From positions 248,001-312,000 of the forward strand of contig NZ_CP095757.1 of assembly GCF_023093535.1 (NCBI RefSeq): a stretch of 64,000 nucleotides of DNA, given 5' to 3'. This DNA is from Halovivax limisalsi (GTDB lineage Archaea > Halobacteriota > Halobacteria > Halobacteriales > Natrialbaceae). The position numbers and the translations under genes were made by a program. Shown here one piece after another: positions 44,815 through 53,615 of the stretch. The notes under the pieces are model-generated. The model worked only from the letters and a program-made list of their open reading frames with translations. It did not search any database and was not told the DNA's origin. How positions within the stretch are numbered: the first letter of the stretch is position 1; every line of letters starts with the position of its first letter.

Positions 44815-45552
44815 ATGGCCGACTCGACCGACTTCGCCGATCGCTTTGCGGACCCCCGGGTAACTGCGCCCTACTGCCGCCGCGTGCCGGGCGACGCCGG
44901 GGACGTCGTCCTGCTCGGCGTGGTCCACGACCACCCTGCGAGCGTCGGACGGGTCCAGACCGTCCTCGACCGGTTCGAGCCGGAGACGCTCGCACTCGAA
45001 CTGCCCAGTGCCGCCGTCCCGCTCTACCGAGCCTACGCGTCGAGAGCGACGGGCGACAACCGCCCGCCCGTCGGCGGCGAGATGAGCGCGGCCATCGCCG
45101 CGACCGACGCGCGCGTCGCCGGGATCGACGCCCCCAGCCTGTCGTTCTTCCGCCGGCTCGCGACCCGTCTCGTCGCCGACCGCGTCAGTCCGGGGACCGC
45201 CCGGCGCGTCCTCGAGAGCGTCGGCGGCGCGACGCGGACCGCCCTCTCCTATCGCCTGGCCGCGACGCTCTCGAACGTCACCTCGGTCTCCGTGACGCCC
45301 GACGAGCGCATCGACTACGAGTGCGAGTTCGACGATCCGCCCGACCGGCAGGCCGACCACGAGCGGGGCCACGTCGCCGGCGTCAGGGCGCTGCTGCGCG
45401 CGACCGAGGGCGAATCGAAGCGCTACCGCGACGAGACGCGCGAGGCCTGCATGATCGATCGGTTGCGGTCGCTGCGTCGCGACGGCGACGTCGTCGCGGT
45501 CGTCGGCGTCGGCCACCTGGATCCGATCGAGGACGCTCTCGCGGGCTGTTGA
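44815..45552 (+). CDS. TraB-like protein
   Basis: A 245-residue soluble protein. VVLLGVVHDHPASVGRVQTV, ETLALELPSAAVPLYRAY and VAVVGVGHLDPI match the TraB/PrgY pattern (GXXH near the N-terminus, E in the next strand, GXXH near the C-terminus). Family function is uncertain; a protease-like role has been suggested. The ATG at 44815 is preferred, with a TATA-like AGGTTATGC about 34 bases upstream. Confidence 0.7.
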   Translation: MADSTDFADRFADPRVTAPYCRRVPGDAGDVVLLGVVHDHPASVGRVQTVLDRFEPETLALELPSAAVPLYRAYASRATGDNRPPVGGEMSAAIAATDARVAGIDAPSLSFFRRLATRLVADRVSPGTARRVLESVGGATRTALSYRLAATLSNVTSVSVTPDERIDYECEFDDPPDRQADHERGHVAGVRALLRATEGESKRYRDETREACMIDRLRSLRRDGDVVAVVGVGHLDPIEDALAGC

Positions 45553-45564
45553 CGGACGACCACT

Positions 45565-45876
45565 TCAGCCCAGCGTCGAGATGCAGTTCCAGCAGTAGGT
45601 GTAGGTCGAATCGGACTCGTTGGGCGCGCCACAGCGCGGACACTCGACGGCCTCGCCCTCGATTTCGAGATCGAACTCCGACGGATCGGCGCGCTCCGCG
45701 CCGGTGTGGGATCGATCGACCGGCGCGCCGTAGCGGACGTTCGAGAGGGGGCCGTCGTCGAGCGCACGGGCCGGTCGGCGGTCGTCGCTCTCCTGACGGC
45801 TGTAGTAGTAAAAGAGCGCCAGGTGTAGCAGGGCGAACAGGAGGACGTAGCCGGCCAGCCAGCCCCAGAGCTCCAT
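45565..45876 (-). CDS. membrane-anchored zinc-ribbon protein (DUF7577-like)
   Basis: A 103-residue protein with one N-terminal membrane helix (LWGWLAGYVLLFALLHLALF), a polar middle and a C-terminal zinc ribbon CPRCGAP followed by YCWNC. The ribbon should face the cytoplasm. Similar small proteins are common in haloarchaea; the function is unknown. Confidence 0.75.
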   Translation of the reverse strand: MELWGWLAGYVLLFALLHLALFYYYSRQESDDRRPARALDDGPLSNVRYGAPVDRSHTGAERADPSEFDLEIEGEAVECPRCGAPNESDSTYTYCWNCISTLG

Positions 45877-46066
45877 ATCGTGGGACAGGATGGCACGGCA
45901 CTTGGGTATTCGGCGCGGGCCTGCAGGGTCCGGGTTCGTAAGGGTCCGTTACCGACAGATACAGACGGACGCGCGGCATTCGGCCGGAACTCGTCACCGA
46001 CGACGCGGCCGACTCCCCCGCAGGGGCGCCAGTCTGGACGAAGCCCGCTCCAAACCGTTCGAACGA

Positions 46067-47017
46067 CTACGCACCCGGCGGTTCGAGGTCGCGCTCGAAC
46101 TCGTCGAAGACGTCGAGGTCGTCGGGCAGGTCGTACTCGATCCGGCGTTCGGCCTGGCGGTTCTCGCCGCCGGCTTCGAGCGGTTCGGCGACGTCCTCCC
46201 AGCCCGGCTTGATCTTCACGCTCTTCGCGGGGGCGCCGACGGCGACGTGGTGGGCCGGGACATCGCCCTGGACGACGGCTCGGGCCCCGACGACGGCGTT
46301 CTCGCCGACCTGGCAACCGGCCCGGACCATGGCGTCGTAGGTGACGCGAGCGTCGTCTTCGACGATCGTGTGGTAGTTCTCGACGGCCGTCTGGTCGACG
46401 ATGTCGTGATCGTGGCTGTAGAGGTGGACGCCGTCGGAGATCGACGCCCGGTTCCCGATGGTCAGCTTCCCGCGATCGTCCAGGTGGACGTCGTCGTGGA
46501 CGACCGTGTTGTCCCCGACGGAGATGTTGTGACCGTAGGTGAACGTGATCCCCTTGAAGAAGCGGCAGTCGTCGCCGCAGGATTCGAAGAGGTGGTTCGC
46601 GAGCATCCGCCGAAATCGGAGCGCGAACTCGACGTTGTCCGCGATCGGCAGGCTGTCGAACTGCCGCCAGAGCCACTGGAGGTGCTTCGACCGGCGGAAC
46701 TTCTCCTCGTCCTTCTCGGCGTAGTACTCGCTCTCGAGCGTGGTGTTACACGGATCGTAACTCTGCAGGCGCACCCGTTCGGCAGCCGAGACGTCCGCGC
46801 CGTCTCGCGCCTCGGGCGCTCGATCGGCCTCGTCGTGCTGCGACGCGCTCGCCTGCCAGCGTTCGTAGGCCTCGCGGTCGCCCGTCAGGTCGAGCAGGAC
46901 GTCCTCGACGACGTCGCACGTGTCCTCCGGGCCCGCGAGTCGGTCGTCGACCTCGTCGATGAACGCCGTCATCGCCGTCTCGGCCTCGGCCGGGAGCGAG
47001 ACGTGCCGCTTGGTCAT
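46067..47017 (-). CDS. left-handed beta-helix acyltransferase
   Basis: A 316-residue protein. The N-terminal 130 residues are helical and polar. The C-terminal part has hexapeptide repeats (FFKGITFTYGHNISVGDNTV, VHLYSHDHDIV, VRAGCQVGENAVVGARAVV), and VGAPAKSVK ends the helix. This is the maltose/galactoside acetyltransferase (LbH) pattern; the SHDHD stretch holds the likely catalytic His. The acceptor is unknown. A TATA-like CCTAATC lies about 27 bases upstream. Confidence 0.85.
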   Translation of the reverse strand: MTKRHVSLPAEAETAMTAFIDEVDDRLAGPEDTCDVVEDVLLDLTGDREAYERWQASASQHDEADRAPEARDGADVSAAERVRLQSYDPCNTTLESEYYAEKDEEKFRRSKHLQWLWRQFDSLPIADNVEFALRFRRMLANHLFESCGDDCRFFKGITFTYGHNISVGDNTVVHDDVHLDDRGKLTIGNRASISDGVHLYSHDHDIVDQTAVENYHTIVEDDARVTYDAMVRAGCQVGENAVVGARAVVQGDVPAHHVAVGAPAKSVKIKPGWEDVAEPLEAGGENRQAERRIEYDLPDDLDVFDEFERDLEPPGA

Positions 47018-47156
47018 GTCGGATCAATCGACGGCCGCGTTGATTAGGGGTTCGGTTGCGGAAGAAGCGGTGACGCAGCGACCGCGGCGAGACGGTGACG
47101 CGATGGTCCGTCCCGATCGCAACCGACATTTCGGCGTACCCACTCTGGCAGGGTAG

Positions 47157-47816
47157 ATGCCCACCGAGCACGTCAACCGGGACGACGTCGCCGCGCGGCT
47201 GGACCGTCTCCGGACGGCGTCCGAGTCGGTGCCCGTCGTCGAAACCGAAGCGGCGGTCCCGGCCGACCGGTTCGATTCGTTGCTCGAACGCGCTCACGAG
47301 GGATACACCGGCGGCGGCTACGCGTGGATCGTCCGCGAGCCGGCCGACGCCCCGCCGCTCTCCCCGTCCATGCCGGCCGATTCCGTCGAGAGCGATCCCG
47401 TCGTCTGCCTGATCCAGCACCGGGGCGACGAGGACCGCTGGCGACTCCCCGGCGGCGGTCGCGAAGACGGCGAGACGTACGAGGACGCGACGATCCGCGA
47501 GGTGCGCGAGGAGATCGGCCTGGAAATCGACCTGGCCGCGCCGAACCTGTGCTACCGGGAGATCCAGGCGCCCGACGACGGTCGCGACATCCGCCTGCAC
47601 ACCCTTTGGGTCACCTTCGACGCGGTGTGGGCGAGCGGGCACCTCGACATCCAGGCGGGCGAACTCCGCGGGGCGGCGTGGCTGGCCGATCCGCCGCGCG
47701 ACCTCGGCCCCTGGGCGCAGTATCGCGCGGCCGACTGGTGGGACGCGTTCGATCCCGTCGATCCCTGGTGGGCGGAAACCGACCCGGATCCGCACGCGGA
47801 GACGACGGACGAGTGA
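47157..47816 (+). CDS. Nudix hydrolase
   Basis: A 219-residue protein with a complete Nudix box from about residue 101: GGREDGETYEDATIREVREE followed by IGLEI, matching GX5EX7REUXEEXGU. An N-terminal extension of about 80 residues precedes it. Nudix enzymes hydrolyse nucleoside diphosphates linked to another group; the substrate cannot be told. It is divergent from the acyltransferase gene. Confidence 0.9.
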   Translation: MPTEHVNRDDVAARLDRLRTASESVPVVETEAAVPADRFDSLLERAHEGYTGGGYAWIVREPADAPPLSPSMPADSVESDPVVCLIQHRGDEDRWRLPGGGREDGETYEDATIREVREEIGLEIDLAAPNLCYREIQAPDDGRDIRLHTLWVTFDAVWASGHLDIQAGELRGAAWLADPPRDLGPWAQYRAADWWDAFDPVDPWWAETDPDPHAETTDE

Positions 47817-47859
47817 TCGGAGCGCAGCCGAGTTGACCGGGACGGGACGACCGCGCCGA

Positions 47860-49221
47860 TCACTCGTATCGGAGCGCGTCGATCGGATCCGTCCGGGCGG
47901 CCTTCCAGGCCGGGTAGAGCCCGGAAATCACGCCGACCAGAATGCCGACCACGATCGCGAGGGCGACGTACTCGACGGGGTAGACCAGCGGCAGGTCGAT
48001 GTACCGCGCGCCGACGTAACCGGCCGCCAGGCCGAGCGCGGTCCCGAGGATCGCGCCGATCACGCCGAGGACGATCGACTCCAGGAGGAAGAGGCCGAGG
48101 ACGTGGCGGTTCTGCGCGCCGACGGCCTTCATGATGCCGATCTCGCGGGTGCGCTCGGTCACGGAGACCAGCATGATGTTGGCGATGCCGATCGAACCCA
48201 CCAGCAACGAGATGGCCGCGACCCCGACGATGAAGTTCTGCAGCAGGCCGAGGATGTCCTGCAGCTGCGAGAGCAGTTGCGTGCTCGTCTGGAGCACCAT
48301 CTCCAGCTCGCCGGCATCGAGCAGCTCGCTCGCGTCCGACTCGTCGCTCTCGAGGTAGGTCCGCGCAGCGTCACGCGCCCGGTCGACCGCCGCATCGTCG
48401 GCGGAGGGTGCCTCGACGACGATCGCGATGTACCGCGTTCCATCAGAGACGGTTGCGGCACCGTCGTCGCCGCCATCACCACCGGCGTCTGCCGAGTCGT
48501 TTCCGCCCTCACCGCCCCCCGACTCGCTTCCGGCATCACCGCCCCCCGACTCGCTTCCGGCATCACCGCCCGCGCCCTCGCTGTAGAACGGGTCCGTCGG
48601 GACGTAGACCCGCGGCGAGGAGCCGAAGCCCTCGAACGGGCTCAGCCCCTCCGAATCCTCGGTGATGCCGACGACCGTCACCGTCGCCGTCTCGCCGCCC
48701 CCGTAGACGAGCGTGAGATCGTCGCCGACGCTGACGTTCGTCTCGAACGCGCCGGCGATGGCGGGGTTGATGACGGCCTCGGTGGCACCCATCTCGAACT
48801 GCCGACCGTCGGCGAGGTCGGCCTCGCGGACGTAGGACGGGCCGGTGGCGAAGGCGCCGTCGCCGAGCGGGACGAGGTCGTCGCCGGTCGCGATCGCCTG
48901 CGTCCCGAGCGGGGCGTAGCCGTAGGCCGCATCGACGCCGTCGCGCTCCGCGATGGCGGCGAGGTCGGCGTCGCTGACGACCGGCTGGGCGCCCGCGAGC
49001 GGACCGCCCTCGGCGCCGGGGTCGGCCGCCCAACCGTAGATGTTTCGCTGATCGTCCGGGCTGATGTCGCCGACGATGCCGGCCTGGAGGCTCGCGCCAA
49101 GCGTGACGAACGCGATCACAGCCGCGATGCCGATGACGACGCCGAGCGTCGTGAGCGCCGACCGCAAGCGGTGCCCGCTGATCGACCGCCAGGCCAGCCG
49201 GAGGAGCGAGAGCAGCCTCAT
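47860..49221 (-). CDS. MacB-like ABC transporter permease
   Basis: A 453-residue protein with one N-terminal helix (LTTLGVVIGIAAVIAFVTLG), a large extracellular domain (about residues 45-320) and three C-terminal helices with FtsX signatures (IANIMLVSVTERTREIGIMKAVGA, then YPAWKAARTDPIDALR). The extracellular domain contains a Gly/Ser/Asp-rich stretch with a short tandem repeat (GGDAGSES twice). The ATG at 49221 overlaps the ATPase stop by 4 bp. MacB-like systems move peptides or lipoproteins; no adaptor gene is nearby. Confidence 0.88.
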   Translation of the reverse strand: MRLLSLLRLAWRSISGHRLRSALTTLGVVIGIAAVIAFVTLGASLQAGIVGDISPDDQRNIYGWAADPGAEGGPLAGAQPVVSDADLAAIAERDGVDAAYGYAPLGTQAIATGDDLVPLGDGAFATGPSYVREADLADGRQFEMGATEAVINPAIAGAFETNVSVGDDLTLVYGGGETATVTVVGITEDSEGLSPFEGFGSSPRVYVPTDPFYSEGAGGDAGSESGGGDAGSESGGGEGGNDSADAGGDGGDDGAATVSDGTRYIAIVVEAPSADDAAVDRARDAARTYLESDESDASELLDAGELEMVLQTSTQLLSQLQDILGLLQNFIVGVAAISLLVGSIGIANIMLVSVTERTREIGIMKAVGAQNRHVLGLFLLESIVLGVIGAILGTALGLAAGYVGARYIDLPLVYPVEYVALAIVVGILVGVISGLYPAWKAARTDPIDALRYE

Positions 49222-50015
49222 CGAGGGCCACCCCGCCCCGCGTCGTCGTGGGTATCGTCGCTTCCAGCGCCGCCGGGTTCCGCATCGCTCCCGACGCCGT
49301 CGATTTCCCCGTCGTTTCCGACGCCGTCGAGCTCCTCGATGCGCTCGATTTTCCCGTCGAGCAGGTGGACGATCCGCTCGGCGCGCTCGGCGACGTGGCG
49401 CTCGTGGGTCACGACGACGATGGTCGTCCCGGCGTCGTGAAAGTCCTCGAAGAGGTCGAGGACGTCCGCCTCGGTCTCGGTGTCGAGGTTGCCAGAGGGC
49501 TCGTCGGCCAGCACGAGCGCCGGGTCGTTCACCAGCGCGCGGGCGAGGGCGACCCGCTGGCGCTGACCGCCCGAGAGTTCGTTCGGCAGGTGCTCGAGGC
49601 GGTCGCCCAATCCGACGCGTTCGAGTAACTCCCGGGCCCGGTCGAGGCGCTCGCGCCGACCGACGCCGCGAAAGAGCTGGGGCAGGGCGACGTTCTCCAA
49701 GGCGGTCAGGCGCGGCATCAGGTTGAACGTCTGGAAGACGAAGCCGACGGCCGTCCCGCGGAGCGTGGTCCGCTCGCGCCCCGAGAGCTGCGTGACGTCC
49801 GACCCGTCGACGAAGACCCGGCCATCGGTCGGGGTATCCAGACACCCCACGAGGTTCATCAGCGTCGACTTGCCCGACCCGCTCGGGCCCATGATCGCGG
49901 TGAAGGATCCCCGCGGGATTTCGAGCGAGACGCCGTCGAGGGCGTGGACCGGCTCGGCCAGCTGGTAGGTCCGCCGGACGGCCTCGAGTCTGACGGCCGG
50001 CTCCGCCGCGGTCAT
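49218..50015 (-). CDS. MacB/LolD-like ABC transporter ATPase
   Basis: A 265-residue ATPase. Walker A is GPSGSGKST (residues 43-51), the Q loop follows in VFQTFNLMPRL, the signature is LSGGQRQRVALARAL, and Walker B is ALVLADEPSGNLD with the H loop VVTHERH. The C-terminal 35 residues are a Gly/Asp-rich tail. It is cotranslated with the permease gene through an ATGA overlap. A T-rich TATA-like ACTTTTTTC lies about 27 bases before the ATG. Confidence 0.93.
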   Translation of the reverse strand: MTAAEPAVRLEAVRRTYQLAEPVHALDGVSLEIPRGSFTAIMGPSGSGKSTLMNLVGCLDTPTDGRVFVDGSDVTQLSGRERTTLRGTAVGFVFQTFNLMPRLTALENVALPQLFRGVGRRERLDRARELLERVGLGDRLEHLPNELSGGQRQRVALARALVNDPALVLADEPSGNLDTETEADVLDLFEDFHDAGTTIVVVTHERHVAERAERIVHLLDGKIERIEELDGVGNDGEIDGVGSDAEPGGAGSDDTHDDAGRGGPR

Positions 50016-50095
50016 GGGTGCTGGTCAATCCCGCGGGCGAAAAAAGTACGCCCGCGTCTCGGTCAGTTGCTCAGCGACGGCCCCAGTTTGGAACG

Positions 50096-51613
50096 CTACC
50101 TTTCCAGCGCCCGCTCGACGGCGCTCGCGACGGTCGACGCCTTCTCGGCCAGTTCCTCGCTCACCAGCCCGTCGGCGCGAGCGTCGGCGAGTTCGGCCGC
50201 GTCGACGACCTCGACCGACCCGTCCGGGCGGCGGACGACGTCGACGTAGAGGTCGACGTACCGGGCGGCGTCGGGGAAGAGTTCGACGGGCGTACAGACG
50301 TTGACGTACGTCCCCTTGACGTCGCCGCCGGCGGTTTTGTACGTCGTCGGGTACCACCAGCGGCCCTCGCGCAGCTTCGTCACGGCGACGTCGCCGTCCT
50401 CCTTCGGGACGCCGAGGCCGTCGTACGCGCCGCCGCCGGTCATCGAGCGTTCGAGCGTGAGCGAGCCGTCGGGCGCCCACGCGGTCACCTCGCCGCGGCC
50501 GAGGGTGAGCAGGCGGCCGTCGGGCTTTCCGTGTTCGAGGGCGAGTCGGTCGCCCTCACGCGGGCCGAACTGGCGGCTCACCGCCGCGAACGGGAAGTCG
50601 AGGTCGGCCGTTTCGGCGTCGTCGGTTCCCGCGCCGACGGTCGCGCTCGCATCGCCGCAGACGGCTTCGACGAAGTCGACGGCCGCGCTCGCCGCGCGAT
50701 CGGCCGCCTTCGTCCGGTGGTGGCCGGCCATCGTCGGCTCGACGGCCCGGCGGACCTCGTCGAGGGCAAAGCGGGACTCGCGGCCGAACCAGCACCACGC
50801 GGTCGCGGTCGGCGCGACGAGCTGGACGGGTTCGTTCCGTTCGCCGGGCGAATCGGGCGCCGCCTCGAGCGCCGCTTCCACCGCCGTCGCACGCTCGATC
50901 GCCCGGTCGAGCGCGGCCCCCATCGCGTCCAGATCGGCGTCGGCGGCCGGGTGCTCCCAGCGGAGGCCCCAGCCGTCCGGTAGCTCCGCGTCGAGGAGGT
51001 CGGTCAGTCCGACGAGTTCCTCGCCGGCCTCGCGCGAGGGCGCCGCCCGCACGCCGCTTCGCCCGCGGGTGAGCGTGCAGAGCCCGCCGCCGACGGAGAT
51101 CTCGGGAGACACGGCGGGTCGGTCGTCGTCCCACGGCGGTGCTGGATCGGTCACCTGCACCCGATAGGCGTCGCCCGCGTCGACGTAGCCGTCGACCGCG
51201 TCGTAGGGGAGATACCCCCGGCGTCCGTCGTCGAGGTCGACGACCGCGCCGCGCCCGCCGTCGGCGTCGCGGACGACCGCGTCGTAGGCGACGTCACGAG
51301 GCGTCCCGTCGACCCAGCGAAACGCGTCGATGCCGACGGATTCGAGCGCCGGTGCGAGCGCCTCGACGGCCGCCGGGTCGCCCGAACACTCGATTCCCTG
51401 TCGGTCGCGGGTCGTCCGAATCCGTACGTCGGCCGGGCGCGTCTCGAAGGTGGCGTCGAACCGCCGGTCGATCGGCGTCGACGCCTGGACGATCTCGTGG
51501 CCCGCGTCGGCGAGCAGGCGGGTGAGCGCGGTGGTGTAGATGCCGCGAATCCGGACGCGAACGGGATCGGTCGCCGCGTCCGACTCCTCGTCGACCGCGT
51601 GTTCCGACGGCAC
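50096..51613 (-). CDS. fau-1: probable ribonuclease FAU-1 (RNase AM)
   Basis: A 505-residue protein. It starts with the family's RVRIRGIYTTALTRLLADAG, has an S1-like part (about residues 110-155) with GRRGYLPYDAV, and a C-terminal DUF402-like domain with WWYPTTYKTAGGDVKGTYVN and RYVDLYVDVVRRPDG. FAU-1/RNase AM proteins are related to RNase E/G and bind or process RNA such as 5S rRNA precursors. Length fits the family. Confidence 0.85.
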   Translation of the reverse strand: MPSEHAVDEESDAATDPVRVRIRGIYTTALTRLLADAGHEIVQASTPIDRRFDATFETRPADVRIRTTRDRQGIECSGDPAAVEALAPALESVGIDAFRWVDGTPRDVAYDAVVRDADGGRGAVVDLDDGRRGYLPYDAVDGYVDAGDAYRVQVTDPAPPWDDDRPAVSPEISVGGGLCTLTRGRSGVRAAPSREAGEELVGLTDLLDAELPDGWGLRWEHPAADADLDAMGAALDRAIERATAVEAALEAAPDSPGERNEPVQLVAPTATAWCWFGRESRFALDEVRRAVEPTMAGHHRTKAADRAASAAVDFVEAVCGDASATVGAGTDDAETADLDFPFAAVSRQFGPREGDRLALEHGKPDGRLLTLGRGEVTAWAPDGSLTLERSMTGGGAYDGLGVPKEDGDVAVTKLREGRWWYPTTYKTAGGDVKGTYVNVCTPVELFPDAARYVDLYVDVVRRPDGSVEVVDAAELADARADGLVSEELAEKASTVASAVERALER

Positions 51614-51733
51614 GGTATCACCACCCGCCCGAGACGCTCACTGGTTCCGTCACGACAGTCATGCGTCGGCCTCCGCTCGGGAGGGACTTGTTCCTGCCGA
51701 CTGCGAGCCGGATCGGCCGCTCGCCGCAGGACC

Positions 51734-51767
51734 GGCTGGCAGCTTGCCGACGAACCGGTTGCCAGCC
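51734..51767. promoter_or_regulatory. hairpin-forming inverted repeat before the DUF6517-like gene
   Basis: GGCTGGCA (51734-51741) and TGCCAGCC (51760-51767) are perfect complements around an 18-base loop. It lies in the divergent region between the RNase gene and the lipoprotein gene, 68 bp before the ATG at 51835. No T-run follows, so it is not an obvious terminator. Confidence 0.35.
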
Positions 51768-51834
51768 CGACCAGTGTCGAAGTCGGATAGTCGACACAAC
51801 AAGCACTTATCGTTGGGGGACCCCGGTTGGGGTG

Positions 51835-52494
51835 ATGAAGCGCCGCACGTACCTCGCCGGAGCTGGAACGGCCGCACTCGCCGGGTTGGCCGGCTGCACC
51901 GGGCTTCTCGGACTCGACAAGCACGAGTCGAACCCGGTCGGCGTCGCCGCCGAAACCCGAAACGAAACCGGTTACCAGCAGTCGCGGATCGACGACATCG
52001 TCATCGATAAGTCCGTCGACCTGGGGCTCTGGAGCGAGTCGATCACGGTGACGAACTACGTGGTCGAACACGAGAAGGCGATCACGGTCGGACCGCTGAT
52101 CGACCAGCGCGCGGCGGTCTTCGCCGTCCTCTCGACCCCCCAGATTTCGATCGCCGGCCAGGAGGTCAATCCCATCAAGGACATGGAGACGGGCGAACTG
52201 GTACAGAGACTCGCGGCCAATTACGAGGGGGTCAGCGGCGTCCAGCACGTCGAAGACGCGACGGTTTCGATCCTCGGCGAATCCGTGACCACGTCCACCT
52301 TCCAGGCCCAGGCCACGTTCGGGGGGAATCAGGACATCGACGTGAACCTCCACGTCACCGAGGCGGCCGCGACGGACGAGGATCTCGTCGTCGGCGTCGG
52401 CGTCTACCCGACCGCGCTCGCGAGTCAGGAGCGGACGAACGTCGAAACGCTGCTTTCGTCGATCGACCCGAGCGTCGACGTCCGGAGCGAGTGA
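51835..52494 (+). CDS. Tat lipoprotein, DUF6517-like
   Basis: A 219-residue protein. MKRRTYLAGAGTAALAGLAG with lipobox LAGC indicates Tat export and lipid anchoring. The mature part has RIDDIVIDKSVDLGLWSESI and TNYVVEHEKAI, then a strand-rich domain ending VGVGVYPTAL, as in haloarchaeal DUF6517 proteins (name from memory). Function unknown. A TATA-like CACTTATCG lies about 27 bases before the ATG. Confidence 0.8.
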   Translation: MKRRTYLAGAGTAALAGLAGCTGLLGLDKHESNPVGVAAETRNETGYQQSRIDDIVIDKSVDLGLWSESITVTNYVVEHEKAITVGPLIDQRAAVFAVLSTPQISIAGQEVNPIKDMETGELVQRLAANYEGVSGVQHVEDATVSILGESVTTSTFQAQATFGGNQDIDVNLHVTEAAATDEDLVVGVGVYPTALASQERTNVETLLSSIDPSVDVRSE

Positions 52495-52524
52495 ACCGCC
52501 GACCAGAGTCGGATCGACCGGCTC

Positions 52525-53157
52525 TCACTTCGCGGGCCGCGCCAACTCCGACTCGTCCGCCGCCGGCGCCGCCTCGAGGACCGACTCGACGTACTTCGCC
52601 AGCACGTCCACTTCGAGGTGGACGGGATCGCCCGGGTCCTTCGCCGAGAGCGTCGTCAGGTCGTACGTGGTCGGGACGATCGCGACCGTCACCCGATCGC
52701 CGTCGAGCGCGGCGACCGTGAGACTGATCCCGTCGAGCGTGATCGATCCTTTCTCGACGACGTACTGGGCGTACCCCGGCGGCAACTCGAACTCGAAGTA
52801 CCAGTCCTCGCCGACGGACTCGATCTCGCCCACGGTGGCGACGGCGTCGACGTGGCCCTGGACGACGTGGCCGTCGAACCGGCCGTCGGCGGGCATCGCC
52901 CGTTCGAGGTTGACGGCGTCGCCGACGGCGAGATCGCCGAGGTAGGTCCGCTCGACCGTCTCGTCGGCGAGAAACACCTCGAACCACGCGTCCCGCTCGA
53001 AGCGCTCGACCGTGAGACAGACCCCGCTGACGCTGATACTCGCGCCGTGGGCGAGGTCGCTCGCCACCTCGTCGGCCCCAATTCGCAGTCGAACCCCATC
53101 AGACGTTGCCTCGCGATCGCGGATCTCGCCCGTCTCCTCGACGATCCCGGTGAACAT
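52525..53157 (-). CDS. ribE: riboflavin synthase (lumazine-protein family)
   Basis: A 210-residue protein with two similar barrels. It starts MFTGIVEETGEI, then has VSGVCLTVERF, GDAVNLERAM and GHVVQGHVDAVA; the second half begins at SITLDGISLTV and ends near LEVDVLAKYVES. This is the bacterial-type riboflavin synthase, which makes riboflavin from two dimethyl-ribityllumazines. A TATA-like ACCTTATTC lies about 27 bases upstream, and an 18-bp palindrome further up (53206-53223) may be an operator. Confidence 0.95.
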   Translation of the reverse strand: MFTGIVEETGEIRDREATSDGVRLRIGADEVASDLAHGASISVSGVCLTVERFERDAWFEVFLADETVERTYLGDLAVGDAVNLERAMPADGRFDGHVVQGHVDAVATVGEIESVGEDWYFEFELPPGYAQYVVEKGSITLDGISLTVAALDGDRVTVAIVPTTYDLTTLSAKDPGDPVHLEVDVLAKYVESVLEAAPAADESELARPAK

Positions 53158-53205
53158 ACGAGGGAGTCACCCCCGACCCCGAATAAGGTTTCCGAAACAG
53201 GAATG

Positions 53206-53223
53206 CATAACGCATGTGTTATG
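53206..53223. promoter_or_regulatory. 18-bp palindrome upstream of riboflavin synthase
   Basis: CATAAC-GCATGT-GTTATG has perfect 6-base arms around a near-palindromic centre. It lies about 20 bp upstream of the TATA-like box of the riboflavin synthase gene, in the position expected for a regulator. RbkR-type regulators control riboflavin genes in archaea; whether this is such a site is inference. Confidence 0.4.
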
Positions 53224-53321
53224 GTATCGTCCAGGGTGTGATGCGACGGCCGCGAGAGGGGGACGGACGGCCCGAAGCGGTGGCGAGACGTTTTTGCCGC
53301 CAGGGGCCAAAGCGGGTCGCA

Positions 53322-53567
53322 ATGGCTGGAATCCTCGAGACGTTCAAACTCGCCGGGACGCTGATCTTCGCCATTCCGGCGGGGCTGGCCGGTCTGGACC
53401 TGCTCGTCCGCGGGGGCGAGCCGGTGATCGGCGGCGGGCTCGTCGTCGCCGCCCTGGCGCTCGTCGCCTTCGAGCGGTACCTCAGCCTCCCGACCGACGT
53501 GCCGGCGGAGGCGGCCGAACGAGTCGGGGGCGCCGTCGCGGTCGATCCGGACGACGAGAACGAGTGA
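53322..53567 (+). CDS. small membrane protein (DUF7533-like)
   Basis: An 81-residue protein with two hydrophobic segments (about residues 8-28 and 35-52) and an acidic tail. It opens MAGILETFKLAGTLIFAIPA, as in small haloarchaeal proteins I remember as DUF7533. Function unknown. A T-rich GTTTTTGCC lies about 30 bases upstream. Confidence 0.65.
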   Translation: MAGILETFKLAGTLIFAIPAGLAGLDLLVRGGEPVIGGGLVVAALALVAFERYLSLPTDVPAEAAERVGGAVAVDPDDENE

Positions 53568-53615
53568 TTCGAACGGCGAGAACGAGTAGCGCTCCGACAG
53601 CCTCCTGCCGCGTTG

